NCBI RefSeq assembly: GCF_030463565.1
Contig: NC_134648.1
Span: 47,802,346-47,866,345, forward strand
DNA from: Pelecanus crispus
Lineage: Eukaryota > Chordata > Aves > Pelecaniformes > Pelecanidae
Length of the DNA stretch: 64,000 nt
Reading direction: 5' to 3'
This document shows positions 48,951-60,848 of this stretch, one piece after another. The position numbers were made by a program, and so were the translations under genes. Within the stretch, counting starts at the first letter, position 1. Each line of letters begins with the position of its first letter. The notes under the pieces were generated by a model. It saw only the letters and a program-made list of their open reading frames with translations, ran no database searches and was not told the origin of the DNA.

Positions 48951-49404
48951 TCCAGGCTCCTCTCCATCCCAGTCAAAGGGCTGGTGGAGCTGGGGCTGAC
49001 AGCCCCTGACCCGCGTACACCGGAGACAGCATCGTGTGGGGCGTGAGCAGGCCGGGCTGGGGTGGGATGGGATGAGGAGGAGCTCGCTTCGCACCGGGCA
49101 GCGGGGTTGCCCCGCAGCCCTCCCTGCCCCTGCGTCTTTGCTGCCCTGGGTGAGGCGGGGTTGGCGCTGGGGGGCCCTGGCCGCTCTCTCCGGTCCTTCG
49201 CCTCCTTGTTGCCAGGCGCAGGCCTGCGGAGCGGGGGGCTCCGCGCAGAGCCGGCCCCCGCGGGCTGCCCCGGCCAGGGCTGCGGCGGCACCGGGCCGGG
49301 GCGCCGGGGCTCCGGGGCTGCCCGGGCCGGGGTCCTGGCGTGCGCGGCGGAGCGCGGAGCGGAGGGCGGGGGGAGCGCAAGTAGGAGCGGGGAGGGGGGG
49401 GCTG

Positions 49405-49535
49405 CGAGGTGCCGGGGCTGCCGGCTGCGAGGGCACGGGGGTGCCAAGGGGCGGCGGGTGCGCAGTCCCGGGGTGCAGGATCCGGGGATGCCGGGCTGCG
49501 GGGTGCCGGGGTGCGGGGTGCCGGTGCCCCGGCTG
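49405..49535. repeat. Degenerate GC-rich tandem repeat in the promoter island
   Basis: Repeated words TGCGGGGTGCCGGGG, GTGCCGGGGCTGCCGG and GGATGCCGGGCTGCGG recur with irregular spacing of about 14-17 bases. The array ends about 120 bases before the TATA box. Confidence 0.55.
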
Positions 49536-49656
49536 GTCCCACCCCTGCGCGGCGCTCCCCGCCCCGCGGCCCCGCTCCCCCGCCCTCCCTGACGTGTGGC
49601 GCTGGCAGCCCGGCCGGTTCCGCATTCCCGACCCCTCCCCGCAGCCCAGGGGCCGC

Positions 49657-49678
49657 TATATAACCGGGGCTGATGCAA
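49657..49678 (+). promoter_or_regulatory. JDP2: TATA box and TGATGCAA site
   Basis: TATATAA (49657-49663) in a GC-rich context is followed by TGATGCAA (49671-49678), which matches the C/EBP-ATF composite element bound by ATF4-type dimers. TGACGTGT occurs about 70 bases upstream, a CRE-like site. A start near 49688 is expected. Confidence 0.55.
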
Positions 49679-49687
49679 CCCACCCCG

Positions 49688-49881
49688 CCGCCCGCCACAG
49701 CCTGCGGGAGGCGCGCACCGGGGCGGCGGCGGGGGGCGGCGGGCCAAGGCGCCCCGGCAGCGGCATCGGCATCGGCGGGGCCCGGGGGTCGGGGCAGCAC
49801 CGCGGCGGCGGCGGGGCTGAGCCCGCAGCCCGCGCCCGGCCCCTGCGGGCGGGCGCCCCGGCAGCCCGGTCCCCCTGCACG
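49688..49881 (+). other. JDP2: Candidate non-coding exon 1 of JDP2
   Basis: The stretch begins at the TATA-predicted start, has no ATG, and ends at CTGCACG/GTGGGT, a good donor. Splicing to the acceptor at 60625 would place the whole exon in the 5' UTR, as known for JDP2 genes. No transcript evidence is available here, and other donors in the island are possible. Confidence 0.45.
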
Positions 49882-50812
49882 GTGGGTGCGGGCGCGGGCG
49901 GGGGGAGCGCCGGGCGGGCCGGGACTGCGGCGGGGGCGGGGGGCTGCGGGGGCTGGGGCGGGGGGAGGCGGCCGGAGGAGCATCCCGGCACCCCGCGGCG
50001 GCGGGCAGGGTGCTGCCCTCCGGGCGGGGAGGGGGGTCCGGCTGCCGGCGGTCGGGCGCAGCGGTGCGGAGAGACCCGGCGGGGGGGCGGGGGGGGGGGG
50101 CAGAGCCGCGCAGGCGGCTCAGAGCAGGGCTGCTGCCCCCGCACCCAGCTATGCGCGGGGGCTAGGGCTGCCTTTCGGGGGTGCCTGGCACGGGGCTGCT
50201 ACCCCCGCACTGATCCGGTGCAGAGGCGGGGGGGACGGGCCTCTCCCCGCTTTTGGGTGCCCTCCTCGCCTCTGCTTCACCTGTCGGCCCCGGCGCACAG
50301 GTGAGGGGTCCGGACTCCCTCCGGCCGGCGCGCTGGTGCTGCGGGGAGGGCTGGCGTTGCGGGGAGCCGTGCCCCCAGCCCGCGGGGCCCTGGGAAGGAA
50401 AGGGGCCCTGGAGGTTCCCCCGCCGCTGGGTCCCAAGTCTGCATTAGCAGCCAGGCATGGAGTTGAATGGAAGTTGCATTCTTCTGCACGGTCTACTCCA
50501 GGAGGCACTTTTCTTTTTCCATAGGAGGGAAATAGGTTTGAGAGCAGATTGGGGGGAAAGGGAGAAATACCAAGAGAGCAAGAGCCACATTATGTTTCCA
50601 TTTTCCTTTAATGAAGGCCCTGTGGAGGTGTATTTGAAAACACAGGGTCTCCTATGCCTTCAAGGAGGGTGAGAACACTGTGCTGGCTGGTTCCAGGGCC
50701 ATATGCAGCGTATGGTGGCCAATGAAACGGAGCCTGGCTCGTTCTCTTGCTTGTCTTGGCAGCCTGCTCCATGGCTTGTATTACCAGCCCTGGAACACAA
50801 CCACTGCCAAAC

Positions 50813-50839
50813 TGTGTGTGTGTGTGCGTGTGTGTGTGT
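50813..50839. repeat. (GT)n microsatellite
   Basis: About 13 TG units with one C interruption. Simple repeat of likely variable length. Confidence 0.92.
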
Positions 50840-52189
50840 TTGGACTCTGAGAGCTCAGCAGAAACAAATGCTTCTGCAGCTCAGACCAGGATTTTTTAGC
50901 TGGTTTTAAGAAAACTTGCGTGAAAAACTCTCTCTGGAGGCTGTTGCCAGAGTCTGCACTGGGAATTTGCTGGTGAGTGCTTGTGTGGGGACATCTGGGA
51001 ATGCCAGTCGTTGGAGTTCAGATTCTTAGTATGACTCCTAGCGATTTAAAAAAGCAAAAACCTGCCCATCTGGGGCATGAGTGGGTGGGTGCAGGAGTCG
51101 CCGTCCAAATCGTCCCTGTGTCAAGCAGCGATTGGTTGTCCCAGGTTCCTGGGGCTTATGGTATTAACAAGATCTGTGGAGAGTTAACATGCAGGTTGGT
51201 GCCTCTGTCTCCTTGCTGAGACACCTGTGGATGCTTCTCCCTCCTCTTCATGGCTGAGTGTTGAGCATTTCCCTCCTTACAGGATGCAAAGGTCTCTGTG
51301 CTGCGGTCCTTGCCAAGGAAGAGTAGATGTTCCCTCTTGCCTCCTCCTGCCCTCTCCAGCTGAGCAATATGTCCATCTAGGCTACTCAAGCGCAGGCAGC
51401 GCTGAGCATCTGCTCTGCGGTCTCCTTCCCCGTGCTAGTGTTTGCTACTTCAGCTGCATTGCCTGGGCCAGGTACTTGGCACCACGCAGTGTCTTGAGTG
51501 TGAAGCTGTTGAGAGGCTCTTTTCACTGCAGTAGGCTGTTACCGGTGGACCTGGCCCCAAGAGCAAGGGAGGCAGAACCATGGTGTGTGGCCTGGACCCC
51601 CTGCCAACCTGCATGTGTCCTGCACTGCCAGTGCAGCACGGAGAGGGCATGGCAAACCTGATGCCGTCTGTCTTTGGCTGCTTGTGTGGATTTCTCAGTT
51701 GCTTGGACTGTCCAGAGTATCAATTCAAACATTACAGGCTATTTTAACATGCAGCCAGGGAGCTGAAGGTCCATACGGGCCTCTCAGCTGAGCGGAGCTG
51801 TTGCAAACTAGGCAGAGCTGGTCTTTATATGGACTAGAGGTCTTTGTGGATGACTCTGGCATTCAGGGCATAATTTTGAGGAGTTTGGGAGGGGGCTCTC
51901 ATCTCTGAGGCCATCCTTGGCCCCTGAGGGCAGAGCTCTGTGCTGGAGGAGGGTTGTCTTCTTTAAGAAGATTCCAGCCCTGACCACATGTGGTCATGGA
52001 AGGTCCTGGGGGATTTCAACGAGTCAGTCATTAACCTCAGTGTCTGAGCTGCAGCCTGGCTCAGGCCAGGATATTCCTTCCTCCCCAAATCCCTTTGAAC
52101 TGCTTCAGGCAGAAATAGGATAGCTTTTAACCTCCTGCTCTGGACTGCCGTCCAGTGGGTGGTACAGCGTTATTAAATGTCTGCCACAG

Positions 52190-52340
52190 ATAATTAATTG
52201 CAATCTCTAATAATAATACTGTGATCATGAATTGCAATTTTTTGCAATTGTTGCGATTAATTATTGCAGTAGAGGAGCCTTACTATGCTAGGTGCTGTAC
52301 AAAACCCTGTTGTCACAGGTTGCTTACAAGTCAGTCACTG
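52190..52340. repeat. Relic of an ancient amniote dispersed repeat
   Basis: ATTATTGCAGTAGAGGAGCC followed by CTATGCTAGGTGCTGTACAA and GTTGCTTACAAG matches the order of a widespread amniote repeat that reads GCAGTAGCACCTAGAGG, TGTGCTAGGCGCTGTACAAA and GAGCTTACA. The AT-rich left part (52190-52255) holds several TTGCAATT words. Identification is from memory, but the middle block is a strong match. Confidence 0.6.
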
Positions 52341-55300
52341 CATTGCAGTGGTGGGGGCAGTGTAATGCTAAGAGCTTTTTACTACCCTGTGAAGGTATGA
52401 AGGAAAATGCTCGGGGAACAAGAAGGACTGTGAGCTGACTGCTTTGCCAATGGCAAAGAGGGGTTTATTTCTAAAGCTGAGGACTGGAGGACCGTTATCC
52501 CCCCTCCTCATAATGGGGCTAAGGAGTCAAAGCATCGGACAGGCAGGTGTGGGGCCTGGTGGGGGGACTCAGCTGGGTGGGGACTGCAAAGCTGCACTTC
52601 TGCCAAGGAGAGGCTGTCTGCTCCGGGCTGCCCGTGAGTGCAGTGGAGGGAGCTGCGTGCCTCCCTGATGGAGAGGAGGAGGGAGGCAGCAAGGCTTTCT
52701 GCATTCCTGTTTTCGGAAAACTTTTCACAACCTTCTGTCTGTGAATGACTCGGACGTTGCTCCTGCCATCTGTGTGAAACTAGACATGCAGGGCTGAGCC
52801 AGACCATTCCCACTCAGCGAATAGGTTTAGACTTCCATCTCCTGAGGAACTGTCGCCCTTCACAGCTCCTTTCTCTCTTTAGCATTGTGGCCATGCAGTC
52901 CACTCGCTGGAGCTCAGGAGTTTGCAATGGGACATTATATGTAAGGGTATTCACAAACCCTGCAGCTTTTCTCCTACCACGTGGGGTTGCCTGTGGGAGG
53001 AAGGGAACAGCAAGGGCAGCAGCTGGAGGTCTCTGTGGGAAGGGCACAGATGCTTCTTTGGTGCTGCAAACCCAGGACCTGCTTGTAGGAGCTGTCTCTC
53101 CCTCTTGGGATGGAAGTGGAGTGTGGAGGTAGTGAGGTACTATGGTGTCTAACATACAGAGGTGGCATGCTGCAGCTCAGCGAACCTGGTAAGCCATGCT
53201 GTGATCGTGCCTTAAACCGGCCTTTAAATAAAGGGGAATCTCTCTTGAGTGCTCTGTAACACTAAGTAATGTTAGGTCCTTGGTAAAGAGGGGGCATGCA
53301 CAGTTTTATCCCAGTGGGTGTCACTGCAGCTCTTCAGTACACTGCAGGTGGTGGGTTCCTCTATGTCAACAGGTTCAGCAGATGAATGAATGCACAGTGG
53401 CTGTTGTTAAAGTCTATGTTTACCAGCACTACTGCATGGGTATCTGAAAAGACCAGTTACAACCAAAGGGCTTAGCCGCTGCTGTGTTCTGATGGCTGGC
53501 AAATATTTTGATCAGTGTGGCCTTTGGCACTGGCACTGCAAGTTACTGCTTTTAACAGTACAGACCAGAAGCAGCTAGACAGGAGATGGGGTGACTTGCC
53601 GTAAGGTACTACTTGAAACTAGATGCATCTGGAGCAGATAACAGTTGCCTGGGAATGGGAGAGTAGCACATTTGGGTCAACAGAAGAAAACTGTAATTGC
53701 ATGGCTAGGTACTTGTGGCACTGGGAACATGGGGCGGTGGCTTTCTGCCTTCGGCTTCATTGTGTTTAACTTGGCACTCACTGGGGGCTGAACCTTGAAG
53801 TGAAGAAGGTCTGTAGGCTCCTGTGACCGTCAGCACTGTGTCGTCTCCCCAGCCAGAAGAGTCCAGATAGAAAAAAAGCAAGTGGATGTGTGCTTCAGAG
53901 AACGAGTGATAGCCAACTGCCCTGTCTTTGTTTAGGAAGTTACGTTCTGGGGGCATGAGAAGTTTGGCATGTCAGGAAAGGACTTTCATATAAATCATCC
54001 TGCCAACAGAAGGGACTAGAAAGATGCAATGTAGGACATACAGGCTGAGCAAGCTTGATAGCCAGGAGCTAAAAAAAGTTTTAAAAAAAAAAAAAAAGAG
54101 AGAGACAATAAAGCCACAGTAAAATCTAAGGAACCAGAAGTTGCTTCTCATGGATGGTAACACTACTTCTGATCTCCAAAGCAGAACTATTGCCTGTTGG
54201 CCAGGAGCAGATGAAAGGCTGACTGCTGTGACTTAGGTGCTCCAAGACGGTACGTACAAATGGCAATAGTATGTTAAGTGCTAACACACTGATGAAGAGA
54301 TCAAAGATCGCTTGTATGGTGGCTTGCAGACTTTGGCAGTGCTCCGATGCATGGCAGCTGACAAGTAATGGCAGGCACCCAGGTTGAGCCTGGAGTGAGA
54401 GAACAACAGGCAAGCACGGCCTTGGTTCTGCAGGCAGCATGGAGAAGGGCTGGTAGTACAGACTTTGCCTTAGCACAGTGCTTAACACCGGCAAAAGAGA
54501 AACATGTTGGTATTTACAGAGTGTCAGAATCTGCTGGCTGGCAATATTAGGTGCTAGACTGGCTCTCTGAGCATCAGAAGGGTACTTAGATCAACCATTG
54601 CAGATGTCGGAGCATGTAAAATAGCTTATGTTGGAAGAAACTGGATTTATGGACAGCAAAATCGAAAATAAGGTTGCAAACAGCCCTCACTCTTGCCAAG
54701 GAAGCTGACAGCAGAGATAAGACAGTAATCACAATTTAAATTAAAGTGTGACTGTCAAAGCCTGCTTTGGGATGTTGTGGTCCTCTCTGCACGATGATAC
54801 TGTTGACGCAGCAACTGCATTGGATTTATAAAGAAGCAAACAGCACCTCTGGATAAGCGAGGATGCATAGGATGGTCCTGGGGGAACAGTGGGTACAAAC
54901 TAAGGCAGTTTCTGCACAGGGAAATGAATGTATGATTTCAATGCAGGCAGGCATTCCTGTGCCGGTTTTAGTCTGTGGGTGAGAACAGTACTGAAGAGGT
55001 GGCAGGAGGGCAGTCAATACGGGCTAGCAACCGGAGTACAAGCCCCCGAGGACACTGGGTTACGTGGATTATGCCTACACATGTTAGATTTATGCTATAA
55101 CTGCTGTGCGAACATCTCCTTCAAAAAAACAAAAAAAGGGTCCCCAGAAAAAGCAGTAGCAACATCAGTATGGGAAGGGGAAAAAAAAAACCAAACCACC
55201 AAAGCAAATGAAGATTAGAACTGCAGGAGAAAGAATAGGAAGGTACGCAGGGACAGTGTCACAGAGGAAGCTGAGCAACTCAGGGACAGTAACAATGTGG

Positions 55301-58300
55301 TAAAGCTTCTTCCTACTAGGTTGCCAGCTCCAGAAGATAACAGACCCCGGCAGAGAAGAAAAATTATGGGTAATGGGCACTACCTTTAAGAAATATTAAA
55401 TCAACCAGTGTCACAGACTGTTGACCATAAGGATGTAATTGGGGGACAAAGCACAGAAACACTTGTCACTGAGGGGAAGGATGCAGCAAAACCAAGGTGA
55501 GCAAAGGAAGCTGTAGTGTCGTCAGCTTTTTGGGGATGAGACTGCTGATAAAATAACTGAGTTTGACCTCAGGTTGACCGAGACCACAAGAACAGTGCCA
55601 AAGCAAGGATGCAAAAGTGACTGCAATAATTAGGAGGGTTTACAGACATTTCGGCAAGAGGTCAAGTCTTGTGTTACAGCATTTTAACCAGAACAAGGGG
55701 AGTGTAGAGGCAAAGCTAAGGAAATACAAACTGAATTTTGACCCATGAAATCACGTGTTGACCAGATTTTTGCTGTAAGGATAGTTGCTGAAGAGAGCAT
55801 TGAATGACACAAGCTGCTCATTGCTGAACTGAAGTTTTAAGAAAGCCTCCTCTGTCTCCTAATTCACTCTGGAGCATCTTGTTGTCGTGACACAAAATGA
55901 TGAATAGCATCAATGCAGAAGGCACAGCTATGGTGAATGTAAACTTGAGCAGCTGGCGTCACGTAGATCCCAGTGTCAGATGTAAGACTGCACATTCTCT
56001 TTCCCCTTGCTGCTTTGCTTTGCTGTTGGCTTCATTATGTGAAAAAGCATAGCTGATACAATGCAGGAATTGTGTGGTTCAGCCGTAGGACACCAGAAAG
56101 CTAGGTTTTACTGAAGATACAACGTTTCTCAGCTCGTGTAAGGAGACATTGAAAGACTCCTTGGCATTGAGGGGAAAAAGAAGACTGTGTTAATAATCAG
56201 TTATGAAAAGAAAAAATCTAATAAGAATCCTAGCTAAAGCACTGTGTTAGAAAGTGAAGGAATACAGAGGTGAGTTGGTTCGTGTGCCTCAGAAATAACA
56301 AACACTGCAAGGGAATATCCAGAAAGGAATTAAGTATTGGCAAGGCACCAGCTGTATTCACCCCATCCAGCAAGATGTGGCTATTGAAAAAGTGCAACTT
56401 AAAGGTCAAACTCAAATCTTGAACTTCAAAGCTATTTCTGCCCTACCGTGCAAACGTGGTAGAAATATGCTGGAGCTGTAGCAGGCATGTCAATGTCTTC
56501 CAGGGTAACAGTCTCAGGAAGAAGACCAAAGTATTAAATAGAATTACATGCCTTGACTTTTTTGACACGAAGTACAACTTCTTACCTCTAGCTTTAACCA
56601 GAAAAGAAGGTAGAAGTATCTGGGACTTGGGATGAAAGGGAAGCCTCTCACAGGAGGAAGAGGCAAAAGGAGTGGAACAAGAGTCCCTCTGATCCGGAGG
56701 GAGTGACAGTGTCTGGGGCTGAGGGGCATCGAGGGCTGGGCGGGATGATCTGTCACTGCACCCCTGCTCTGCAGAGAGGGACGGCATTGCTCCTCATTCC
56801 CTTCTTATTTCCATGGTTATAGCCCTGCTGGGAATGGTTTTACGTTCCTCTCCAAGGTCTAACTCAGCTTGACTCTTGGCGGTTCCCAATGTACTCCTAA
56901 GCTTCCTGACCCTTGAGCAAGATCTTGCTTGTAGAAGTCACTTTCCCCCTTCCCACCTAGTTCTCAGCTCATCTTAATGTGCAGGTTTATGTTCTTCCAG
57001 GTGGCTCCTGGTGCTTTGATTTGAACAGCTTTAGATTTAGTTTACAGTGATGCAGGTGTGATGCGGGCTTTGGCAGTGCGGTCCCTGGATCCAGGATAAG
57101 TCCTTAGAGCATGTTAGGTATTCGGCCAGCTCCTTCACTTTGAGCTGTGCCTGATGTCATGCTAGTACAGAGGCTATTTCAAGGCGTAGTAAGCTAGCGG
57201 ATCAAAGAGGCAGAGGGAAAAGGTGGGCCAGAGAAAACAGTGTTTTCTCAAATCTTTAGCCAGTTGTCCTCAGGGAGCTGCCTCAGGCTCAGAAATGCAG
57301 GGGTGTGCTCGGTGGCCAGGTAGTCCCACAGTCTAGAGAACAGATTTCTCCTCCCTCCTTATTTCATAAATTGCAGTGGCATTGAATTCAGGCTGAGGAT
57401 CTGGACTGTCCAGCCCAGTGCCTGGGTGCTGTCAGCTGCATGTCGTGATGGAAGACAACAAATTAAAACCAGGTCCCCCGACTCCGGAATGGATTTAGGT
57501 ATCCAGTGCTGGGCTCAAGTCAGTTCCCAGCCTGAAGCCTGTGAAAGGGTGGGTCAGGGCCCCAAACTGGTGTGTGCCATAGCAGCTCACAGATGGTATT
57601 TGCAGGAGGGAGGCTTCAAGAGGGTGTTCATATACTTGAGCTACTGATTTTTTTTTTTCTTTTGTACTTAAGCCCAAACTGTTCAAGCTGGGGATGGACA
57701 TCAATGGGATTGCTGGTGAGGGGGCATGCAGCAGCTGGCCCAGGGTGTGCTGCTGTTGGCAGGCTTCTTCCCCAATGCCACAGCATGTCGCCTTAGTGGC
57801 AACGGCTGGAAAAGAGCTAGCTCTGCAGTGTGTGCAGCTATCCCAAAATGATAGACTGAATTTAACTCTGTGCAGCTGAGTCCTGTGGCAGTATGTCCTG
57901 AGAACAGCCTCTGGAGTCACCTCCCCTTTGCTGTGCCACCCCACTGACCTGGTACTTTCCTACTGGAGAGGGGCAGTCTCTGAGGAAGATGGTAGGGATT
58001 TAGGCACAGTCCCCAAATAACTTGTTGCATTTTTCTGTCAGAGTGCAGCCTAGGGTAGGATGGTGCCTGGTTTCTGGAGGAGGGAAGCATCTTAGCTTTG
58101 TGTAGGCCTGAAAGGAAGGGGAGGGACATAGCGTGCAGCTTCAGAGCCCTGCTGTGAGTGGGCATCTCCTGATGCCATACAAGGCAACTACTGCAGATGT
58201 GGAATTACAGCTGTCTGGTTTAGAGATCGCTATGGAAGAATGAATACTTTGGATCAGTTTAGGTCCTTGCAATCTCAACGAGTTGAATTGTAGTCTTTTC

Positions 58301-59020
58301 TGAGGTCAAGTATCATTACCAAGTATTTTCTCTTTTTCTTCTGTCATGAAATGGGCAGGAGTCCATTCCATCAGGTAGTATCACTTTGCTTCAGAAGTTA
58401 CTCATCTCTCCTATCTTTCCCATCTTTTCCTTGTCAGGCTTTAATGTCCTTGTGGAGATTTTCTCCCCTGGGCCCAGCTTCCTCCCCCTGCATACCAGCA
58501 CTGCTGAGTACTGGCCTGCTCTCCCCTTTCTGGTCTCTCCTCCTGAAGGATGACTGGAGCAAAGGGCTTGATTCCTCTTTACATCATGGTTTTGCTGCAT
58601 TTGCATTTGCTTTCCACGCTCTTTCTCAAGTCCCGTTGGTCACCGCTGCTGTCTGCTGAGCAAACTCTGTCAGGGGACATGTCATGCTGACACCTGGACC
58701 TCTTTGGTGGCAGATTAGAGTGCATGACAGCTCACAGCACATTGCAACTTGTAGGCGCTCTCTGATGCAAATCCCCTTGTCTGTCACACCAGTACAGCTT
58801 GCACAGCACTTGTGCTGGGACCTATGGAGCCTGCATTAGCCTCTCTACCCTTGACTAACCTGTACGATTGGCCTTCCTTCCCTTCTGCTGCTCATCTCCT
58901 GTTCCTTCACATTAACAAATATACCAAATAATCTCCTGGGTAAAGAGGTGTGCGAGTGCCAAGAAATCCTTAACTTCTCTGCTTGTCATGATTAACCCTA
59001 TTCAACCTGCTCCCACTGAT

Positions 59021-59097
59021 GCTGCTTGAGCAGGGGGTTGAACCAGGTGATTTCCAGAGGTCTCTCCCCACTTCAACTGTTCTGTAACGCTGTGATC
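59021..59097 (+). mobile_element. CR1 LINE 3' tail
   Basis: GAGCAGGGGGTTGAACCAGG, TGATTTCCAGAGGTC, CCCACTTCAACTGTTCTGTAA and CTGTGAT follow the CR1 terminal region, ending in decayed octamers. A short 5'-truncated copy. Confidence 0.8.
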
Positions 59098-60624
59098 CAA
59101 CAGTCCTGTCTCACATGCAGCTTTACTCAAGTTTTCACCCTAGTACTAACACAGATTTGTCACCCCAGGAGGGCAAGTGCTGAGCGACTGTGGCAGCTGG
59201 CTTGACAAGGTGTGTGCCTCAGCTCAGCACAGCTGTACTGCCTGGACCAAAAGTCTGCGTCGCCCGTTACCTGGTCTCTCAGCAGCTGAGAGTGGATGCT
59301 TTGGAAAGAGCAGGGCAAGTGCATGTTATCCCTTGCTTAACACACCTCCTCGCTCTGGCAGTTGGTGCTGTCAGAGCTTCCAGGAGTTTGTGCAGACGGA
59401 TGTGACTGGTTGTCCTTCGTGGACCTGTCTTCCATGAGTTTGTCCAACTGCTCATTGAACCCTGCCTTGTGACTGGCTCTAGTGGTTGCGGGAAGCTGCT
59501 CAGTGAGATTTTGGGTCCACTCCATTAGCTTGTTTCTCTCTCCTGACATCACTGGTTCCTCTCCCTGCTGCATGGCTGCCTCCTGGCACAGGGGCAGGAT
59601 GGGGTGGATGCCTGGGGACTCCCAGGGTGTGCTGAGACCGGTCCAGCTGGGCAGAGCAAGGAGGGCAGTGCACAAGCACTGGGACACGTGGTTGAGTTGA
59701 GGAGAGGGAAAAATGGTTGCTGTGTGGACAGAAGTTGACTCTGCATGTTGTAACTGGGTCACTTGTGAGTGTCCCAGGCCAGTTACGCAAGCAGGGATGT
59801 ACTTGCGCTGTAGCCAACAACCACCTGCTCCCTTTATTTTTTGGCTGATATAACAGCCCCAGCTCTATGGGCTTCCAATTTTAGGTATAATTTTATTTCT
59901 TTATCTCTTAGCTGCTTGTTCTTCACGTTTCCTGGTAACTCCCTTTCTTCTGCCTATAAGTGACTTGCCAAAGCTTGTCCCAATCCTATTCTCACTTGTG
60001 CTGCAATTTTTTTTTCTTTCCTGATAGAAGAAGCCTTTCTCACCTTGCTCCATTTCCCCTCCTCTCCAGCCTTTGCTTCCTCATGTCTGCGCTGGGAGAT
60101 GTTTGTTCAGTGGCTGGTTTTTCTCTTGCGGTTTTATCCCTGGTCCCTGTGTGCCATGTTCCAGCCCTGACCAGCGGGCTGAGCCTGCCCAGAAGAAATC
60201 CAGCCTAAGGCATATTATGGTCCTCTCTGTGCCATTTTCTTCTTCTCCCAATAACCTGCACATTAATAAAAACTCAGTTAAGAGCAAACCTTGACCTTCT
60301 TCACACCAGAGAAAGGCGTGCCAAAACCATGGGACCACATCACTGTCATTGCAGCCGGCTGCTGTTCTTCTGGTGCTTTGCCTCTCAGGTGTCTCCCCTT
60401 CCTGATCTACACACCAGTAGCATATCCTTCCTAGCAGGATTCATATATTTTGGTTTCTGTCACCCAGGTTCTGCTCAGTCCTTGCCTTTGCCGTCCCTGG
60501 GGAAGAGCAGCTGCTCTCCCTGGTTCGCACCTCGTTAGGTGATGGGACTGTAGAATAAATTTGGCTTGTGCCATGTCGTGAGGCACTGTAGCTGGGTTGT
60601 AACGGACCGTGTCTCTCCTTCCAG

Positions 60625-60848
60625 CCTACGAAGCTGTTTCCCCTGCTATGATGCCAGGGCAGATCCCTGACCCGTCCCTGACGGCCGGCGCACTGCCTGG
60701 GCTTGGCCCCTTGACGGGACTGCCTGGCACAGCCCTGACCGCCGAGGAGCTGAAGTACGCTGACATCCGCAACATCGGGGCCATGATCTCACCACTCCAG
60801 TTCCTGGAGGTGAAGCTTGGGAAGAGACCCCAGCCCGTGAAAAGTGAG
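60625..60848 (+). other. JDP2: JDP2 exon 2 (5' UTR end plus first coding part)
   Basis: The exon is bounded by the acceptor CTCTCCTTCCAG and the donor GAG/GTGAGT. Its first 23 bases lie before the first ATG. They are open in the JDP2 frame (reading YEAVSPA), so an upstream exon that supplies an ATG in the right phase could extend the protein. Confidence 0.9.
60648..60848 (+). CDS. JDP2: Jun dimerization protein 2, N-terminal 67 residues (gene runs off the window)
   Basis: The exon encodes MMPGQIPDPS through RPQPVKSE, the conserved N-terminal part of JDP2. Typical JDP2 is about 163 residues, so roughly 40 percent is here; the basic region and leucine zipper are in exons not found up to 64000. 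The start at 60648 is the family start, with a second ATG directly after it. The block ELKYADIRNIGAMISPL (residues 34-50) is shared with ATF3. VKSE holds lysine 65 in a sumoylation consensus; this lysine is the known site in JDP2. The exon ends after a full codon with a GTGAGT donor. JDP2 pairs with Jun and other bZIP proteins, binds TRE and CRE sites in the nucleus, and mostly represses AP-1 targets by recruiting histone deacetylase. It lies on the same strand as FOS, 54 kb downstream. Confidence 0.95.

Larger units (their letters stand above)
49000..50450. promoter_or_regulatory. JDP2: CpG island, probable JDP2 promoter region
   Basis: About 1.4 kb of very GC- and CpG-rich DNA with a TATA box and an ATF4-like site. 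It is followed by a 5' UTR-like ATG-free stretch with a splice donor. It is the nearest CpG island upstream of the JDP2 coding exon, about 11 kb away, on the same strand. Open frames of up to 422 codons run through it in several frames on both strands and reflect GC content. Assignment to JDP2 is inference from position. Confidence 0.65.
49882..60624 (+). other. JDP2: Putative JDP2 intron 1
   Basis: About 10.7 kb without recognisable exons if the promoter assignment is right. It contains a GT microsatellite, an ancient repeat relic (52190-52340), a run of 15 A (54081-54095), A-rich unclassified DNA at 55.1-56.5 kb and a CR1 tail at 59.0 kb. The intron ends in a polypyrimidine tract and CCTTCCAG. 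Confidence 0.5.

Noticed and set aside
49036-50304. 422-codon open frame and several overlapping long frames on both strands
   Set aside because: Ala/Gly/Arg/Pro-rich low-complexity translation in a CpG island; equally long frames run on the opposite strand, as expected when stop codons are rare.
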